A DNA stretch of 64,000 nt from Catonella morbi ATCC 51271. Lineage in GTDB: Bacteria; Bacillota; Clostridia; Lachnospirales; Lachnospiraceae. The stretch covers positions 527,393 to 591,392 of the forward strand of contig NZ_KI535367.1 of the NCBI RefSeq assembly GCF_000160035.2, given 5' to 3'. The notes below the pieces were generated by a model. It ran no database searches. It saw only the letters and a program-made list of their open reading frames with translations, and was not told the origin of the DNA. Position 1 is the stretch's first letter; each line of letters opens with the position of its first letter. Both the position numbers and the translations under genes were made by a program. Positions 53,994 through 62,746 of the stretch are shown in pieces.

Positions 53994-54878
53994 CTAACCT
54001 AACATATATCGTTCAAATGCTAATGCTTCTTTTGCATCCCGATCAAGAGCCTCTTCACTAGCATCCGGAACAATATCCCGCCATACTTTAATATTCTGTC
54101 CTACCGTTCCTCCCTGCATTACAAACGGTTCCATTACCACCGCCTTGTCATAGTGAATCTCCCTTAGTGCTTCTCCGATTTCTCTCCAAGGCATTCTACC
54201 TTTGCCTGGCACCATACGATTACATTCTCCCGTGTGAAAATGTCCAAGTAATTCTCCTGCCATGCGAATTGCGGCTCCAATACTCTCCTCTTCAATATTC
54301 ATGTGAAAAGTATCTAACATAACACTCACATTTGAGGCCTTCGGTTCTAACTGTCGTACACTCTTTACAAACTCCACACCCTCTTTTGCTGTATTCAAAA
54401 CATGATTCTCAAATCGATTTAGGCACTCCAAGCCTAGTACTTCGATTCCACATTCCGATGCAATCCTTCCAAGCTTTGCAACTCCTTCAATACCACGTTC
54501 CCAGTCACCTTTCTTATCCACTGAACCTGAATAATCAATCGGCCAACATGAATACAACGCTCCCCCAATTAGCGTTGCACCAATTTGTTCCATCCTTTTA
54601 AACAGCTCTGTGTAAAATCCAATGGCGTGCTTTCGAACCTGCGGATCACTGCTTGCAATGTTATTCTCCCTTAATGGCCCATATCCTACGGTAAGTTTTA
54701 TATTCTTCTCTTTGGCATGTTCTTTCAGTGCCTTTAATTCTGCAGCACTATATTCCGGAAGTGGACCAGCCGCAATCTCAAGAATATCATATCCCAGCTT
54801 TGCCACTTTGTCTATATAATAATGATAATCACCATTCCATTCATGTTCCCAGTATGCATAATAAATTCCATATTGCAT
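53994..54878 (-). CDS. D-psicose (allulose)/tagatose 3-epimerase family enzyme
   Basis: A 294-residue TIM-barrel sugar epimerase. It matches the Clostridium cellulolyticum-type D-psicose 3-epimerase along its length: GIYYAYWEHEW, IGGALYSCWPIDYS, KKGDWERGIE, NRFENHVLNTA, MLDTFHMNIEE and GHFHTGECNR. Metal ligands are visible as Glu151, Asp189, His215 and Glu250, and both catalytic Glu residues are among them. It interconverts free ketohexoses at C3, such as D-fructose and D-psicose. It is the last gene of the operon, 12 bp after the second permease. This suggests that a ketohexose, perhaps psicose, is the imported sugar. Confidence 0.9.
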   Translation of the reverse strand: MQYGIYYAYWEHEWNGDYHYYIDKVAKLGYDILEIAAGPLPEYSAAELKALKEHAKEKNIKLTVGYGPLRENNIASSDPQVRKHAIGFYTELFKRMEQIGATLIGGALYSCWPIDYSGSVDKKGDWERGIEGVAKLGRIASECGIEVLGLECLNRFENHVLNTAKEGVEFVKSVRQLEPKASNVSVMLDTFHMNIEEESIGAAIRMAGELLGHFHTGECNRMVPGKGRMPWREIGEALREIHYDKAVVMEPFVMQGGTVGQNIKVWRDIVPDASEEALDRDAKEALAFERYMLG

Positions 54879-54890
54879 TACTTATTCCTC

Positions 54891-55889
54891 CTATTTTACA
54901 GTAGCTTTTTTCGCTCTCTTTCTTGAAACACTGATATTAAATACAAGCACAGCAAACAGTGCAATTCCCCAAATCATATCTCTATAATAATTACTGATGG
55001 CTGGGAACTGATTCAAATAGGAAGATAACATCTGTAAAATAATAACTGAGAAAGCAATTCCCGGTATATTACCAAATCCTCCGTTTGGATTAATTCCGCC
55101 TAGCACAACAACTAATATAGTCTGCATTGTATAACTGGTTCCAAAATCTGCTTTTGCTGAATTTAATCGAGATAAACTAACTAATCCTGCTATTGCTGAC
55201 AGAATTCCGGATACCATATAGCAATAAAGCGTTGTCATTTTTACATTAATTCCAGCAAATTTTGCTGACTTCGCATTTGTACCTACAAGATACACCTTAT
55301 TTCCAAAGCTTGTCTTATTCATGAGCAAAGATAAAATTACTGTACAAACAATAAATAAAATGAAAGGAAAAGGAATTCCAAAAACCGTCATTGCTGACAG
55401 TATATTAAACTTTCCATTTGCCGATACAGTGCTTCCTCCTGAATTCACAATGGAAATTCCCAAAAACAGTTCATAACTTCCAAGGGTTGCCAGCATTGGC
55501 GGAATATTAAGAAAACTAATCAAAAATCCATTAAAGATTCCACAAGCTGTTCCAACCAACAATGCTACTACGCAAGCAAGCAAAATTCCCGCCACATCGT
55601 TTGTACCATTCTGAATAATAAGACCCGCACTAATACCACAAAGGTTTGCAATATATACTGTAGAAAGATCAATTCCTCCACTCAACATACAGATTCCCAT
55701 CCCCAATGACATAAGACCATATTCTGTAAGCTGTTTTCCAATAGACTGCACATTTCCAACATTTAAAAACTGTGAGGATTTAGTCACTCCGGTAATAATG
55801 AGTAACACAATCAGAATTACAATCAATCTTCTTGAATTATCATCAAAAGGTAAGGTAATACTTTTATTTGCTTTCTTTATCACATTCAT
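54891..55889 (-). CDS. ribose-type sugar ABC transporter permease
   Basis: A 332-residue membrane protein of the RbsC/AlsC family with about nine segments and the family motifs LSGGIDLSTVYIANLCGISA and GAIAGLVSLSRLNSA-like (here LSAIAGLVSLSRLNSAKA), which contains the loop contacting the ATPase. It should dimerise with the other permease to form the membrane pore. 2 bp separate it from that gene upstream. Strong AGGAGG site before the start. Confidence 0.9.
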   Translation of the reverse strand: MNVIKKANKSITLPFDDNSRRLIVILIVLLIITGVTKSSQFLNVGNVQSIGKQLTEYGLMSLGMGICMLSGGIDLSTVYIANLCGISAGLIIQNGTNDVAGILLACVVALLVGTACGIFNGFLISFLNIPPMLATLGSYELFLGISIVNSGGSTVSANGKFNILSAMTVFGIPFPFILFIVCTVILSLLMNKTSFGNKVYLVGTNAKSAKFAGINVKMTTLYCYMVSGILSAIAGLVSLSRLNSAKADFGTSYTMQTILVVVLGGINPNGGFGNIPGIAFSVIILQMLSSYLNQFPAISNYYRDMIWGIALFAVLVFNISVSRKRAKKATVK

Positions 55890-55891
55890 AA

Positions 55892-56902
55892 TTACTTTAC
55901 CTCCTTTTTCTTAACTGAAGTCTTTGATGCTCGAATTGCCTGCATTGCAGAAATCGCTGTGCCAACAATGATAATTGCTCCAATAAACACTTTTTCCCAA
56001 TAAACTGAAATTCCAAGCAAAATCAAACTATTTGAAACCATTGTAAGAAGCAGTGTTCCAAGCAAACATCCACGTAAGGTTCCAATACCTCCTGTCATAC
56101 GGGTACCACCAAGTATAACTGCAGCAATGACAAGCATTTCTTCTCCTGCATATTCATTTGGCAGATAGAAGTAAGCCATCATTGCATAACAAAGACCTGC
56201 AATTGCGGCAATTCCTCCATTTACAACGAACACAAGAAATCTTACCTTCCCAACATTGATACCAGCACGTTCTGCACTGATCTCATCACCACCAACTGCA
56301 TATACACTTCTTCCTGCCATTGTATAATTTAAAACCAGGTAAGCAATCATATAAAGTAAAAGCATAATAATAAATACAAACGGAAGAGATGAACTTAGTC
56401 CTGATTCTGCATTGGTTACAGTAACAAGATTCAATTTACTCAGATTATATAGTGTTTTCGGAAGTTCTATTCTCCCTGCTTCAAATGTTCCAAATAATAT
56501 ACCACTACATACAGAAGATGTACCAAGTGTTACAATCAAACTATTGAACTTATATTTAACAATAAAAAAGCCGTTGATGCATCCAATCAAGCAGCCTACT
56601 GCAATTGAAATAATGAAAATAGTGATAGTATCTAAATTGTATGCATTTCCAAGATATACTGCAACATACGCAGATAGTGCTGCTATAAGCGGGAACGATA
56701 CATCCGCACCTGTACTTACAAAACTGAGCAATGCACAAATTGCATAGATTCCCGGTATTATCATAGAACGAACCAAATCCATTAAGTTATTACTGGTAAA
56801 AAACTGACCAGAGCGTGCCTGAATAATCAATGCGAATACCACAATAATACAAAACACATAAAATTCTGTCTGCTTTACCATGCTTTTCATCTTTGATTTC
56901 AT
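55892..56902 (-). CDS. ribose-type sugar ABC transporter permease (second copy)
   Basis: A 336-residue paralogue of the next permease, with the same family layout (LVRSMIIPGIYAICALLSFV, FIVKYKFNSLIVTLGTSSVC and GGIAAIAGLCYAMMAYFYLP). Two different permeases rather than one homodimer imply a heterodimeric pore. It starts 10 bp after the ATPase gene stop. Confidence 0.9.
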   Translation of the reverse strand: MKSKMKSMVKQTEFYVFCIIVVFALIIQARSGQFFTSNNLMDLVRSMIIPGIYAICALLSFVSTGADVSFPLIAALSAYVAVYLGNAYNLDTITIFIISIAVGCLIGCINGFFIVKYKFNSLIVTLGTSSVCSGILFGTFEAGRIELPKTLYNLSKLNLVTVTNAESGLSSSLPFVFIIMLLLYMIAYLVLNYTMAGRSVYAVGGDEISAERAGINVGKVRFLVFVVNGGIAAIAGLCYAMMAYFYLPNEYAGEEMLVIAAVILGGTRMTGGIGTLRGCLLGTLLLTMVSNSLILLGISVYWEKVFIGAIIIVGTAISAMQAIRASKTSVKKKEVK

Positions 56903-56912
56903 ATTTTCACTC

Positions 56913-58400
56913 CTATATCGTAGCCTGATACAGATTCTCGTCTGTCAGATTTTCACCTTTAAATTCCTGCGTCATTTTTCCTGACTTCATAATCAATGCT
57001 CTATCACATAACGCTGTAATCTCTGCAATATCATCCGACACAACCAGCACTGCCATGCCCTGTTTTGCCAGTTCTCTTAGCAATTTATGAATATCATATT
57101 TTGCACCTATATCTACACCAACTGTCGGACCATTCAAAATAAGAATTTTGGGATTTGTTGCCAACCATCTTGCCAGCACAACTTTTTGCTGATTGCCTCC
57201 CGAAAGTGTTTGTACCGGAAGTGTATGGTCATTTGTTACAACCCCAATTTCCTCCACCCAGTGGGCAGACAAGTTCTTTAGTGAAGATTCCTTTACTATA
57301 CCAAGTAATCCGGAAAGTTTCTTTAAACTTGTCACAGCAATATTTTTATAAATTGGTTGTGGAAGAAATAATCCTTCCGTCAAACGGTCCTCCGGCACTA
57401 AGGCTATACCATGCTTCTGTGCATCTGTGACATTTTTTAGCCTTACTTCTTCACCGGAGATTCGAATACTTCCTGAAGTTAATTTTGATATTCCAAATAA
57501 TACAAGGCTTAACTCTGTACGTCCAGAACCCAATTGTCCTGCAATACCTAAAACCTCACCGGCATAAAGACAAAAATTCACATGTTCAAATCCTGCGGCA
57601 GATAAATCTGTCACCTCTAACACTTTTTCTGCCTTTGACAAATCTTTTGACTCTTTTATATGGGATGTATCAATGCTTCTTCCCGTCATATAGTATGTGA
57701 ATTTTTCTTCTGTCATTTCACTTACTAGACATCTATGCACATTCTGACCATTACGCAGAATTGTAATACTATCTGATATTTCAAACACTTCATCTAATTT
57801 ATGAGAAACAAATAAAATTGTAATCCCTTCCTTTTTCAATTCTTCAATGATACCAAATAATCGTGTAACTTCTTTTTTTGTAAGTGCTGTTGTTGGTTCG
57901 TCCATTATGATCAACTTTGCATTATGGAGCAATGCTCTTGAAATTGCAATTAGTTGTTTGTCTGCCACTGGTAATGTTTCAACTCTTGCGTCAAGATCCA
58001 CATCAAAATTTATTTTTTTCACTGCCTCTTCGGCAATTCTTCTGAATTTTTGCTTATTCACAAGCTTTTTCTTTTCTGATAATATCTGGTTAAATGCTAG
58101 ATTTTCCATTACCGTCAAATTAGGGAAAATAGAAAAATCCTGATATATAACCTGTATTCCGGCAGCAATTGCATCTGCTGTTGACATATTATTATATATT
58201 TTCCCATCAATTTCGATTGTCCCTTCATCAGGTCTATAGAACCCCGAAATCACTTTAATAATTGTGGACTTACCACAACCATTTTCACCTGCAAGACAAT
58301 GTGTCTCACCCTTTTTTATAGTTAAGTCAACACCTTTTAATGCATGGACACCACCAAATGACTTCTTTATATTTTTTACGCACAGAATATTATCTGACAT
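56913..58400 (-). CDS. sugar ABC transporter ATP-binding protein, two ABC domains
   Basis: A 495-residue ATPase of the RbsA/AlsA type with two ABC domains. Domain 1 has GENGCGKST, ADKQLIAISRALLHNAKLI and IIMDEPTTALT. Domain 2 has QLGSGRTE in place of a canonical P-loop, as is normal in this family, then LSGGNQQKVVLARWLA and ILILNGPTVGVD, in which Asp/Glu of Walker B is altered (NG). The second site is therefore degenerate, as usual for carbohydrate ATPases of this group. The start at 58400 is preferred because it has AGGA; an in-frame ATG at 58424 does not. Confidence 0.9.
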   Translation of the reverse strand: MSDNILCVKNIKKSFGGVHALKGVDLTIKKGETHCLAGENGCGKSTIIKVISGFYRPDEGTIEIDGKIYNNMSTADAIAAGIQVIYQDFSIFPNLTVMENLAFNQILSEKKKLVNKQKFRRIAEEAVKKINFDVDLDARVETLPVADKQLIAISRALLHNAKLIIMDEPTTALTKKEVTRLFGIIEELKKEGITILFVSHKLDEVFEISDSITILRNGQNVHRCLVSEMTEEKFTYYMTGRSIDTSHIKESKDLSKAEKVLEVTDLSAAGFEHVNFCLYAGEVLGIAGQLGSGRTELSLVLFGISKLTSGSIRISGEEVRLKNVTDAQKHGIALVPEDRLTEGLFLPQPIYKNIAVTSLKKLSGLLGIVKESSLKNLSAHWVEEIGVVTNDHTLPVQTLSGGNQQKVVLARWLATNPKILILNGPTVGVDIGAKYDIHKLLRELAKQGMAVLVVSDDIAEITALCDRALIMKSGKMTQEFKGENLTDENLYQATI

Positions 58401-58566
58401 AATCCTCACTCTCTTTCTAAACATTATATTTTACAGAGAATCCGGATAAACTTATATGCATACGAAAATGATTATTTACAGCTATATTCTGTTTATCTGG
58501 ATTTTCTGATTATAGTTGAGGTTTTTTCGTTTTGTAAGGGTTCAGAAAAATTTTACATATCGTTTA

Positions 58567-59664
58567 TTAAAAATCATAATCATTAATATTATCTTTAGTT
58601 AAAATTAAGGGAGCGTTGCCTAATATGCAACGATTTGAACCTTTCTGAATTGTTACACTCTCATAACCTTTCTGTCCTAAATTAATGCCTTCTTTAATCT
58701 CTTCACCTGCCAAAATCATATATGCCAGATTGCACATTGCATAACCTGCCGCTGCCGGATCCCACAAACATACAGCACTAATGGTTCCACTATTTATATA
58801 ATCTCTTGTTGCATTTGGTGTTCCTACGCCAACAATAGATACTTTATCCGTTAACCCTAACTCTTCCGTTGCTTGTGCCTCACCTAAGATATCAACAGAG
58901 GCCGCACCTGTAAATCCTTTAAGTTCCGGATTAGCTTTTAATAACTCTTTTGCCTTTTCATAAGCAGTATTCACCTTTTCCGCTGACTCGGCAGAAGGAA
59001 CTGTATCATTGATTAAAGACATATTCTTATAGTTTTCTTTCTGATATGCATATTCCGCCTTAGAATACTCCATATGAGTGGTAGATGTCGTATAAGCAAC
59101 CATCTGTGCATACTGCCCTGACTCGCCCATTGCCTTTGCAAGTTCCTGCATCATCGTGTTGCCAAAATCTTCTGCTGTAAAAGCCTCTACATCATATAAG
59201 GTATTTTTCAAGTCAGAAGCTTCATGGCTTACTACAACGATTCCTTTTTCCATTGCTTTCTGTAAAACAGATTCCAATGCACCCGGATCAATAGGAATAA
59301 CACAAAGTGCATCTACACCTTGATTGACCATATCTTCAACTAGTTGAACCTGTGATGCTGCATCTGCGTTAGCAGGTCCTTTCTGAATAACATTTACTGT
59401 TTTTGCCTTACCAAATTCATCTACACCTACCTGCATGCGCTTAAACCAGTCAGAAGTTCCATCCTTAACAACAACTGCGATAGTCCAATCCGAAGGAGCT
59501 TTATTTGACTTATACTTCGTCTCATTTAACAAATCTTCTTTTACGGTTGCTTTACTGCTATTTATATTACTGCCATTTCCTGAACCAGTGTCTACTGCAG
59601 AGCACCCTGCCATATTAAACAAAATTGCAAATAATAATACCATCGCTAAAATTTTCTTGCTCAT
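58567..59664 (-). CDS. sugar-binding lipoprotein of the ABC importer
   Basis: A 365-residue extracellular binding protein, type 1 periplasmic-binding fold (RbsB/AlsB-like). A signal peptide ends in the lipobox NMAGCSAV, with the lipidated Cys near residue 21. The core has NWTIAVVVKDGTSDWF-like (here SDWTIAVVVKDGTSDWFKRM) and the ligand segment VNQGVDALCVIPIDPGALES. The start at 59664 is preferred because the ATG 6 bp earlier is too close to GGAGGG. It is 166 bp upstream of the ATPase gene. It should bind a pentose or hexose, possibly allose or psicose, given the neighbours. Confidence 0.9.
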   Translation of the reverse strand: MSKKILAMVLLFAILFNMAGCSAVDTGSGNGSNINSSKATVKEDLLNETKYKSNKAPSDWTIAVVVKDGTSDWFKRMQVGVDEFGKAKTVNVIQKGPANADAASQVQLVEDMVNQGVDALCVIPIDPGALESVLQKAMEKGIVVVSHEASDLKNTLYDVEAFTAEDFGNTMMQELAKAMGESGQYAQMVAYTTSTTHMEYSKAEYAYQKENYKNMSLINDTVPSAESAEKVNTAYEKAKELLKANPELKGFTGAASVDILGEAQATEELGLTDKVSIVGVGTPNATRDYINSGTISAVCLWDPAAAGYAMCNLAYMILAGEEIKEGINLGQKGYESVTIQKGSNRCILGNAPLILTKDNINDYDF

Positions 59665-59693
59665 AAACATACCCTCCTTAGATTTTTTAGTTT

Positions 59694-60266
59694 TCATTCA
59701 ATATTCCTGTGACGAGCTTCCATTTCTTCCTTAGAAATATCCATTTCTTCACTAAGCATCATTACAATCACATCGAAAAATATTAATAATACCTGTTCAA
59801 ACTGATTTCCCATCATCTGTAATGTTGGTACATATTCATCTTCTGAATTATATACTGCCTTATATGCCGTTGCCGGAACTCTCACAACCTTATCAGCAAT
59901 TTCTATAATATGACCTTTTGCTGATGGAGTGATTAATAATAATTTTGCTCCTGTTTTCTTTGCATTATCGCAAATAATATTCTCATGTGATACATTTGCA
60001 CTTCCACAGACACAAATAAATAAATCATCAGTTCCCATAGATGGCGTAGTATCATCCCACAGCCAATGCGATTCTTTCCCTAAATGCATTAATCTCATTG
60101 CAAACTCTCTTGTAGAAAGACCTTCCCTCCCTGCTCCTAACAAAAAAATCCTTTTTGCTTTCTTAATCTCATCCAGTAATTCCCTTACATTTTCTTCACT
60201 CATTTTTGCAAAGACATCTGCTAACTCACTTAATACAATTGTAGATAACTCTTGAAAACGATCCAT
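59694..60266 (-). CDS. SIS-domain 6-phospho-3-hexuloisomerase-like protein
   Basis: A 190-residue SIS-domain isomerase resembling HxlB/PHI, which converts 3-hexulose 6-phosphate to fructose 6-phosphate. Family segments are KRIFLLGAGREGLSTREFAM, LFICVCGSANVSHENI and FEQVLLIFFDVIVM. In a locus with a 3-epimerase it could act on the epimer at the phosphate level. No hxlA (formaldehyde-fixing) partner is present, so the ribulose monophosphate pathway is unlikely here. 14 bp separate it from the RpiB-like gene. Confidence 0.85.
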   Translation of the reverse strand: MDRFQELSTIVLSELADVFAKMSEENVRELLDEIKKAKRIFLLGAGREGLSTREFAMRLMHLGKESHWLWDDTTPSMGTDDLFICVCGSANVSHENIICDNAKKTGAKLLLITPSAKGHIIEIADKVVRVPATAYKAVYNSEDEYVPTLQMMGNQFEQVLLIFFDVIVMMLSEEMDISKEEMEARHRNIE

Positions 60267-60279
60267 ACTACATCACCTC

Positions 60280-60741
60280 CTAGTACCTTTTACAGTCAAG
60301 ATGACTAAGAGCACGCATGCCATCCTCATGAGTTCCCGTATAGTCAGAGAATAACCATGCGTGAATCATTGCCAATGTAAAATCAATTCCTTTCTTTTCC
60401 ATAAACCATGCTCCAGTGCACAATACATTCCCATTATTATCATTTTTACTAAGCACAGCCGGAAGTACATCATAACAAAGTACTGCTCGTATACCCGGTA
60501 TCTTGTTGGCTGCCATTGCCATTCCCTGTCCTGTTCCACAAAGCAGTATTCCATAATCACATTCTTTTTTAATTACCTTATTAGATACGATTTCAGCAAT
60601 CTCAGCATACTTACCGCCATCAGCCTCATTTTCTGATTCACAGCCAACATCTACAATGTCATATCCCTCACCTCTCATTCTCTCTAATAGCTTACGGTAA
60701 AACAAATATGCTGCCGGATCACATCCCATTGCTAATTTCAT
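60280..60741 (-). CDS. RpiB/LacAB-family sugar-phosphate isomerase
   Basis: A 153-residue isomerase of the RpiB/LacA/LacB family. The conserved CGTGQGMAMAANKIPGIRAV and the later DNNGNVLCTGAWFM (family NDANVL pattern) are seen. The usual N-terminal GSDHAG is changed to GCDPAAY, so the common Asp-His start is altered, and specificity may differ from ribose 5-phosphate. In E. coli RpiB isomerises allose 6-phosphate to allulose 6-phosphate; that role here is inference. The first structural gene, it starts at 60741; an ATG at 60753 overlaps the ribosome site. Confidence 0.85.
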   Translation of the reverse strand: MKLAMGCDPAAYLFYRKLLERMRGEGYDIVDVGCESENEADGGKYAEIAEIVSNKVIKKECDYGILLCGTGQGMAMAANKIPGIRAVLCYDVLPAVLSKNDNNGNVLCTGAWFMEKKGIDFTLAMIHAWLFSDYTGTHEDGMRALSHLDCKRY

Positions 60742-60770
60742 AGTTTCTACCATCCTTTCTTTAAGTTTAA

Positions 60771-60784
60771 TGTAACCGCTTTCA
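60771..60784 (+). promoter_or_regulatory. LacI-type operator before the sugar operon
   Basis: TGTAACCGCTTTCA, nearly identical to the 61872-61885 site (TGTAACCGTTTTCA) and resembling the LacI/CcpA consensus with a central CG. It lies 30 bp upstream of the RpiB-like start. Confidence 0.7.
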
Positions 60785-60801
60785 TTTGTTTGTAATGATT
60801 A

Positions 60802-60837
60802 AGTGATTGTGTCACTTACCTGAGAAACACAATCACT
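60802..60837 (-). promoter_or_regulatory. stem-loop between the regulator and the operon
   Basis: AGTGATTGTGT (60802-60812) and ACACAATCACT (60827-60837) are exact 11-bp inverted repeats. They lie between the LacI stop and the operator. No T-run follows on the minus strand, so it is either a weak terminator of the regulator transcript or an mRNA-processing hairpin. Confidence 0.45.
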
Positions 60838-60844
60838 CATTTAA

Positions 60845-61858
60845 CTAAAATGTCTGATGAACCAGTGGAGAACTTAATATCATATGTTGATATACCCCAT
60901 CCGGTCGTTCAATTCGTCTCATCAACAACTCTGCAGCAGAACGCCCCAATTCATATGCATCACGCTGAATACAGTTATACGGTATCCCTAGAAAATTCAT
61001 CATATCAATTTCATCTAAACCAATGTGAGTGTATAATGTCATATTTCCATTCGTATGTTCACAGACCGCCTGTATATATCCTTTACTCAACAGATTATTG
61101 CAAGTAATCACAGCTGTTGGTTGTTTTTTCTGTGCTATCATTTGTTTTGTTACTTGATAGCCTGATAACCTTGTGTAGGTGCCTTGATACACAAAATCTT
61201 CATCAAATGTTATATTGGCCTGTTCCAATCCATCTAAATATCCCTGAAAACGTTGTATAGAAAGTATACTCTCCTTTTCTCCAATAATGATGGCTATCTT
61301 ACGATGCCCTGCATCCACCAAAGCCATTACTGCTTTTCTCACAGCACTTTGATCATCAAAATGAACTACATCACATTGAAGTCCTATATCCCGATCCATA
61401 CAAACTACAGGGCAATCCAACCTATCGAGTTTACGTTGTAATTTGTCCAAAATACCAAGTCCGGCATAATTTACTGCCGGAATATATAACAATCCTTTAA
61501 CTCTCTGCATTTTCATCATATCCAATGCTTTGTAGTCTGATTCCTGATCATTATCATTACTGGAATATAACAAAGACAAATTATTCTTATTTGTAATATC
61601 TTCCACCCCAGAAAACAACTCTCCAAAAAAAGTATTACTTATTTCCGGAACAATTACTCCAATTGTAGAAGAACTTTTCATAGAAAGATTTCTCGCTGCC
61701 TGAGAAGGAGAATAATGTAATTCCTTCATAATTTGAATAACCTTCTCCCTAGTATGTTTTTCTACAATGTCCGGTGTGTTCAATACTCTGGATACCGTGG
61801 CCTTAGAAACACCGGCCCGCTCTGCAATATCTGATATAGTGATATTGCTTTTAATCAT
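60845..61858 (-). CDS. LacI-family repressor of the rare-sugar operon
   Basis: A 337-residue regulator with a LacI helix-turn-helix (ITISDIAERAGVSKATVSRV) and hinge (YSPSQAARNLSMKSSS), then a periplasmic-binding-type sensor domain. The ATG at 61858 has AGGAGG 6 bp before it; a GTG at 61864 overlaps that site. It precedes the sugar operon on the same strand, separated by 103 bp with a stem-loop and an operator. A matching operator lies before its own start, so it probably represses both. The inducer is presumably the sugar or its phosphate. Confidence 0.9.
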   Translation of the reverse strand: MIKSNITISDIAERAGVSKATVSRVLNTPDIVEKHTREKVIQIMKELHYSPSQAARNLSMKSSSTIGVIVPEISNTFFGELFSGVEDITNKNNLSLLYSSNDNDQESDYKALDMMKMQRVKGLLYIPAVNYAGLGILDKLQRKLDRLDCPVVCMDRDIGLQCDVVHFDDQSAVRKAVMALVDAGHRKIAIIIGEKESILSIQRFQGYLDGLEQANITFDEDFVYQGTYTRLSGYQVTKQMIAQKKQPTAVITCNNLLSKGYIQAVCEHTNGNMTLYTHIGLDEIDMMNFLGIPYNCIQRDAYELGRSAAELLMRRIERPDGVYQHMILSSPLVHQTF

Positions 61859-61871
61859 CGTCACCCTCCTG

Positions 61872-61885
61872 TGTAACCGTTTTCA
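61872..61885 (+). promoter_or_regulatory. LacI-type operator before the regulator gene
   Basis: TGTAACCGTTTTCA, 13 bp before the LacI start. One base differs from the operator at 60771-60784. It overlaps the leader of the regulator, fitting autoregulation. Confidence 0.7.
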
Positions 61886-62288
61886 TTAATCATGATTATA
61901 TCTATTGGTACAATTATTGTCAATTATTTTTGATATTTTTGGCATTGTGAACAATTTACATTCTTTTTGCCCTTATTTTTATCGATTTTTTTAGCAATTT
62001 TTACCTAAAAATGTTTACCCCCTGCAAATTTCGTCCCATCAGCATGAACATTTTGGTTGAACCGGTGTGGGCAAGTTACTTCAAACAATCCCCTCTAACC
62101 AAGAAAACTCCGAAGATTCATGAACATTATGAAACCTTCTGGTATTCAAATCCAATGAAGCAAATTCGGGAAGCTGTGTTATAATGAATTCTTTTGCGTT
62201 ATCAATAATGCGTAAAATAGGGTACTCTTGTAATGTTAATATTGACTACTACTTATTCAGCATTCCCATCATATCTAACAAAACGAAT
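61886..62288. other. intergenic region with a short unassigned open frame
   Basis: A frame at 62011-62184 on the plus strand reads MFTPCKFRPISMNILVEPVW, then ASYFKQSPLTKKTPKIHEHY and ETFWYSNPMKQIREAVL (57 residues). It has no ribosome site and I do not recognise the family; it looks like the C-terminal remnant of a larger protein. The remainder is promoter region of the LacI gene on the left and nothing recognisable on the right. Confidence 0.35.
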
Positions 62289-62729
62289 CTACAATTTGGG
62301 TAAAACTATTGTATGTTTTCTGTAAATAGCAGTACAGCAGCATTGGTCAGGTATAAGGCTCCGTTTATCTTTTTTCACAAATCCTCTTGTACGAAGCACC
62401 TGATAGTATCTATGGTTTAGGGGCCATTTTTTCTTATACCTTTTAATCAATTCCTCATCACGATCTTCGATTTCCTCATCCATATTACACTCGTCTTCGA
62501 AGTACCTAATACTTTTGCTATATTCAAGATTTCTAAGGTCTTTGCCTTTTAATCCCTTTGTTCTGTCACCAACCCATAAAAATGCAGAATCATTCTTTAT
62601 GTGTATAACTTGGTCTGCAAAAATCTTTGGGTACGGATATAAAATCATTAATTTTGTCTTCTCCAATTCGGTTAATGCCTTCCAAGATTGTCTCCAGTGG
62701 GCTTCATTATATTCTATATTTATAGCCAA
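62289..62729 (-). CDS. unrecognised 146-residue protein
   Basis: I do not recognise the family. It is a soluble, mixed-charge protein with an aromatic-rich start (EYNEAHWRQSWKALTELEKT), a middle strand-forming segment (VIHIKNDSAFLWVGDRTKGL), an acidic patch (ECNMDEEIEDRDEELI) and a terminal Cys cluster (DQCCCTAIY). The only plausible start is TTG at 62729, behind AAAGGA; no ATG lies before residue 28. It follows the LysR gene by 17 bp, so it may be co-transcribed. Confidence 0.5.
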   Translation of the reverse strand: MAINIEYNEAHWRQSWKALTELEKTKLMILYPYPKIFADQVIHIKNDSAFLWVGDRTKGLKGKDLRNLEYSKSIRYFEDECNMDEEIEDRDEELIKRYKKKWPLNHRYYQVLRTRGFVKKDKRSLIPDQCCCTAIYRKHTIVLPKL

Positions 62730-62746
62730 TCAGTTATGAATCCTTT

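Noticed and set aside
59694..60266. ribulose monophosphate pathway because of the HxlB-like gene
   Set aside because: No hexulose-6-phosphate synthase (HxlA) gene lies nearby and the other genes point to sugar uptake.
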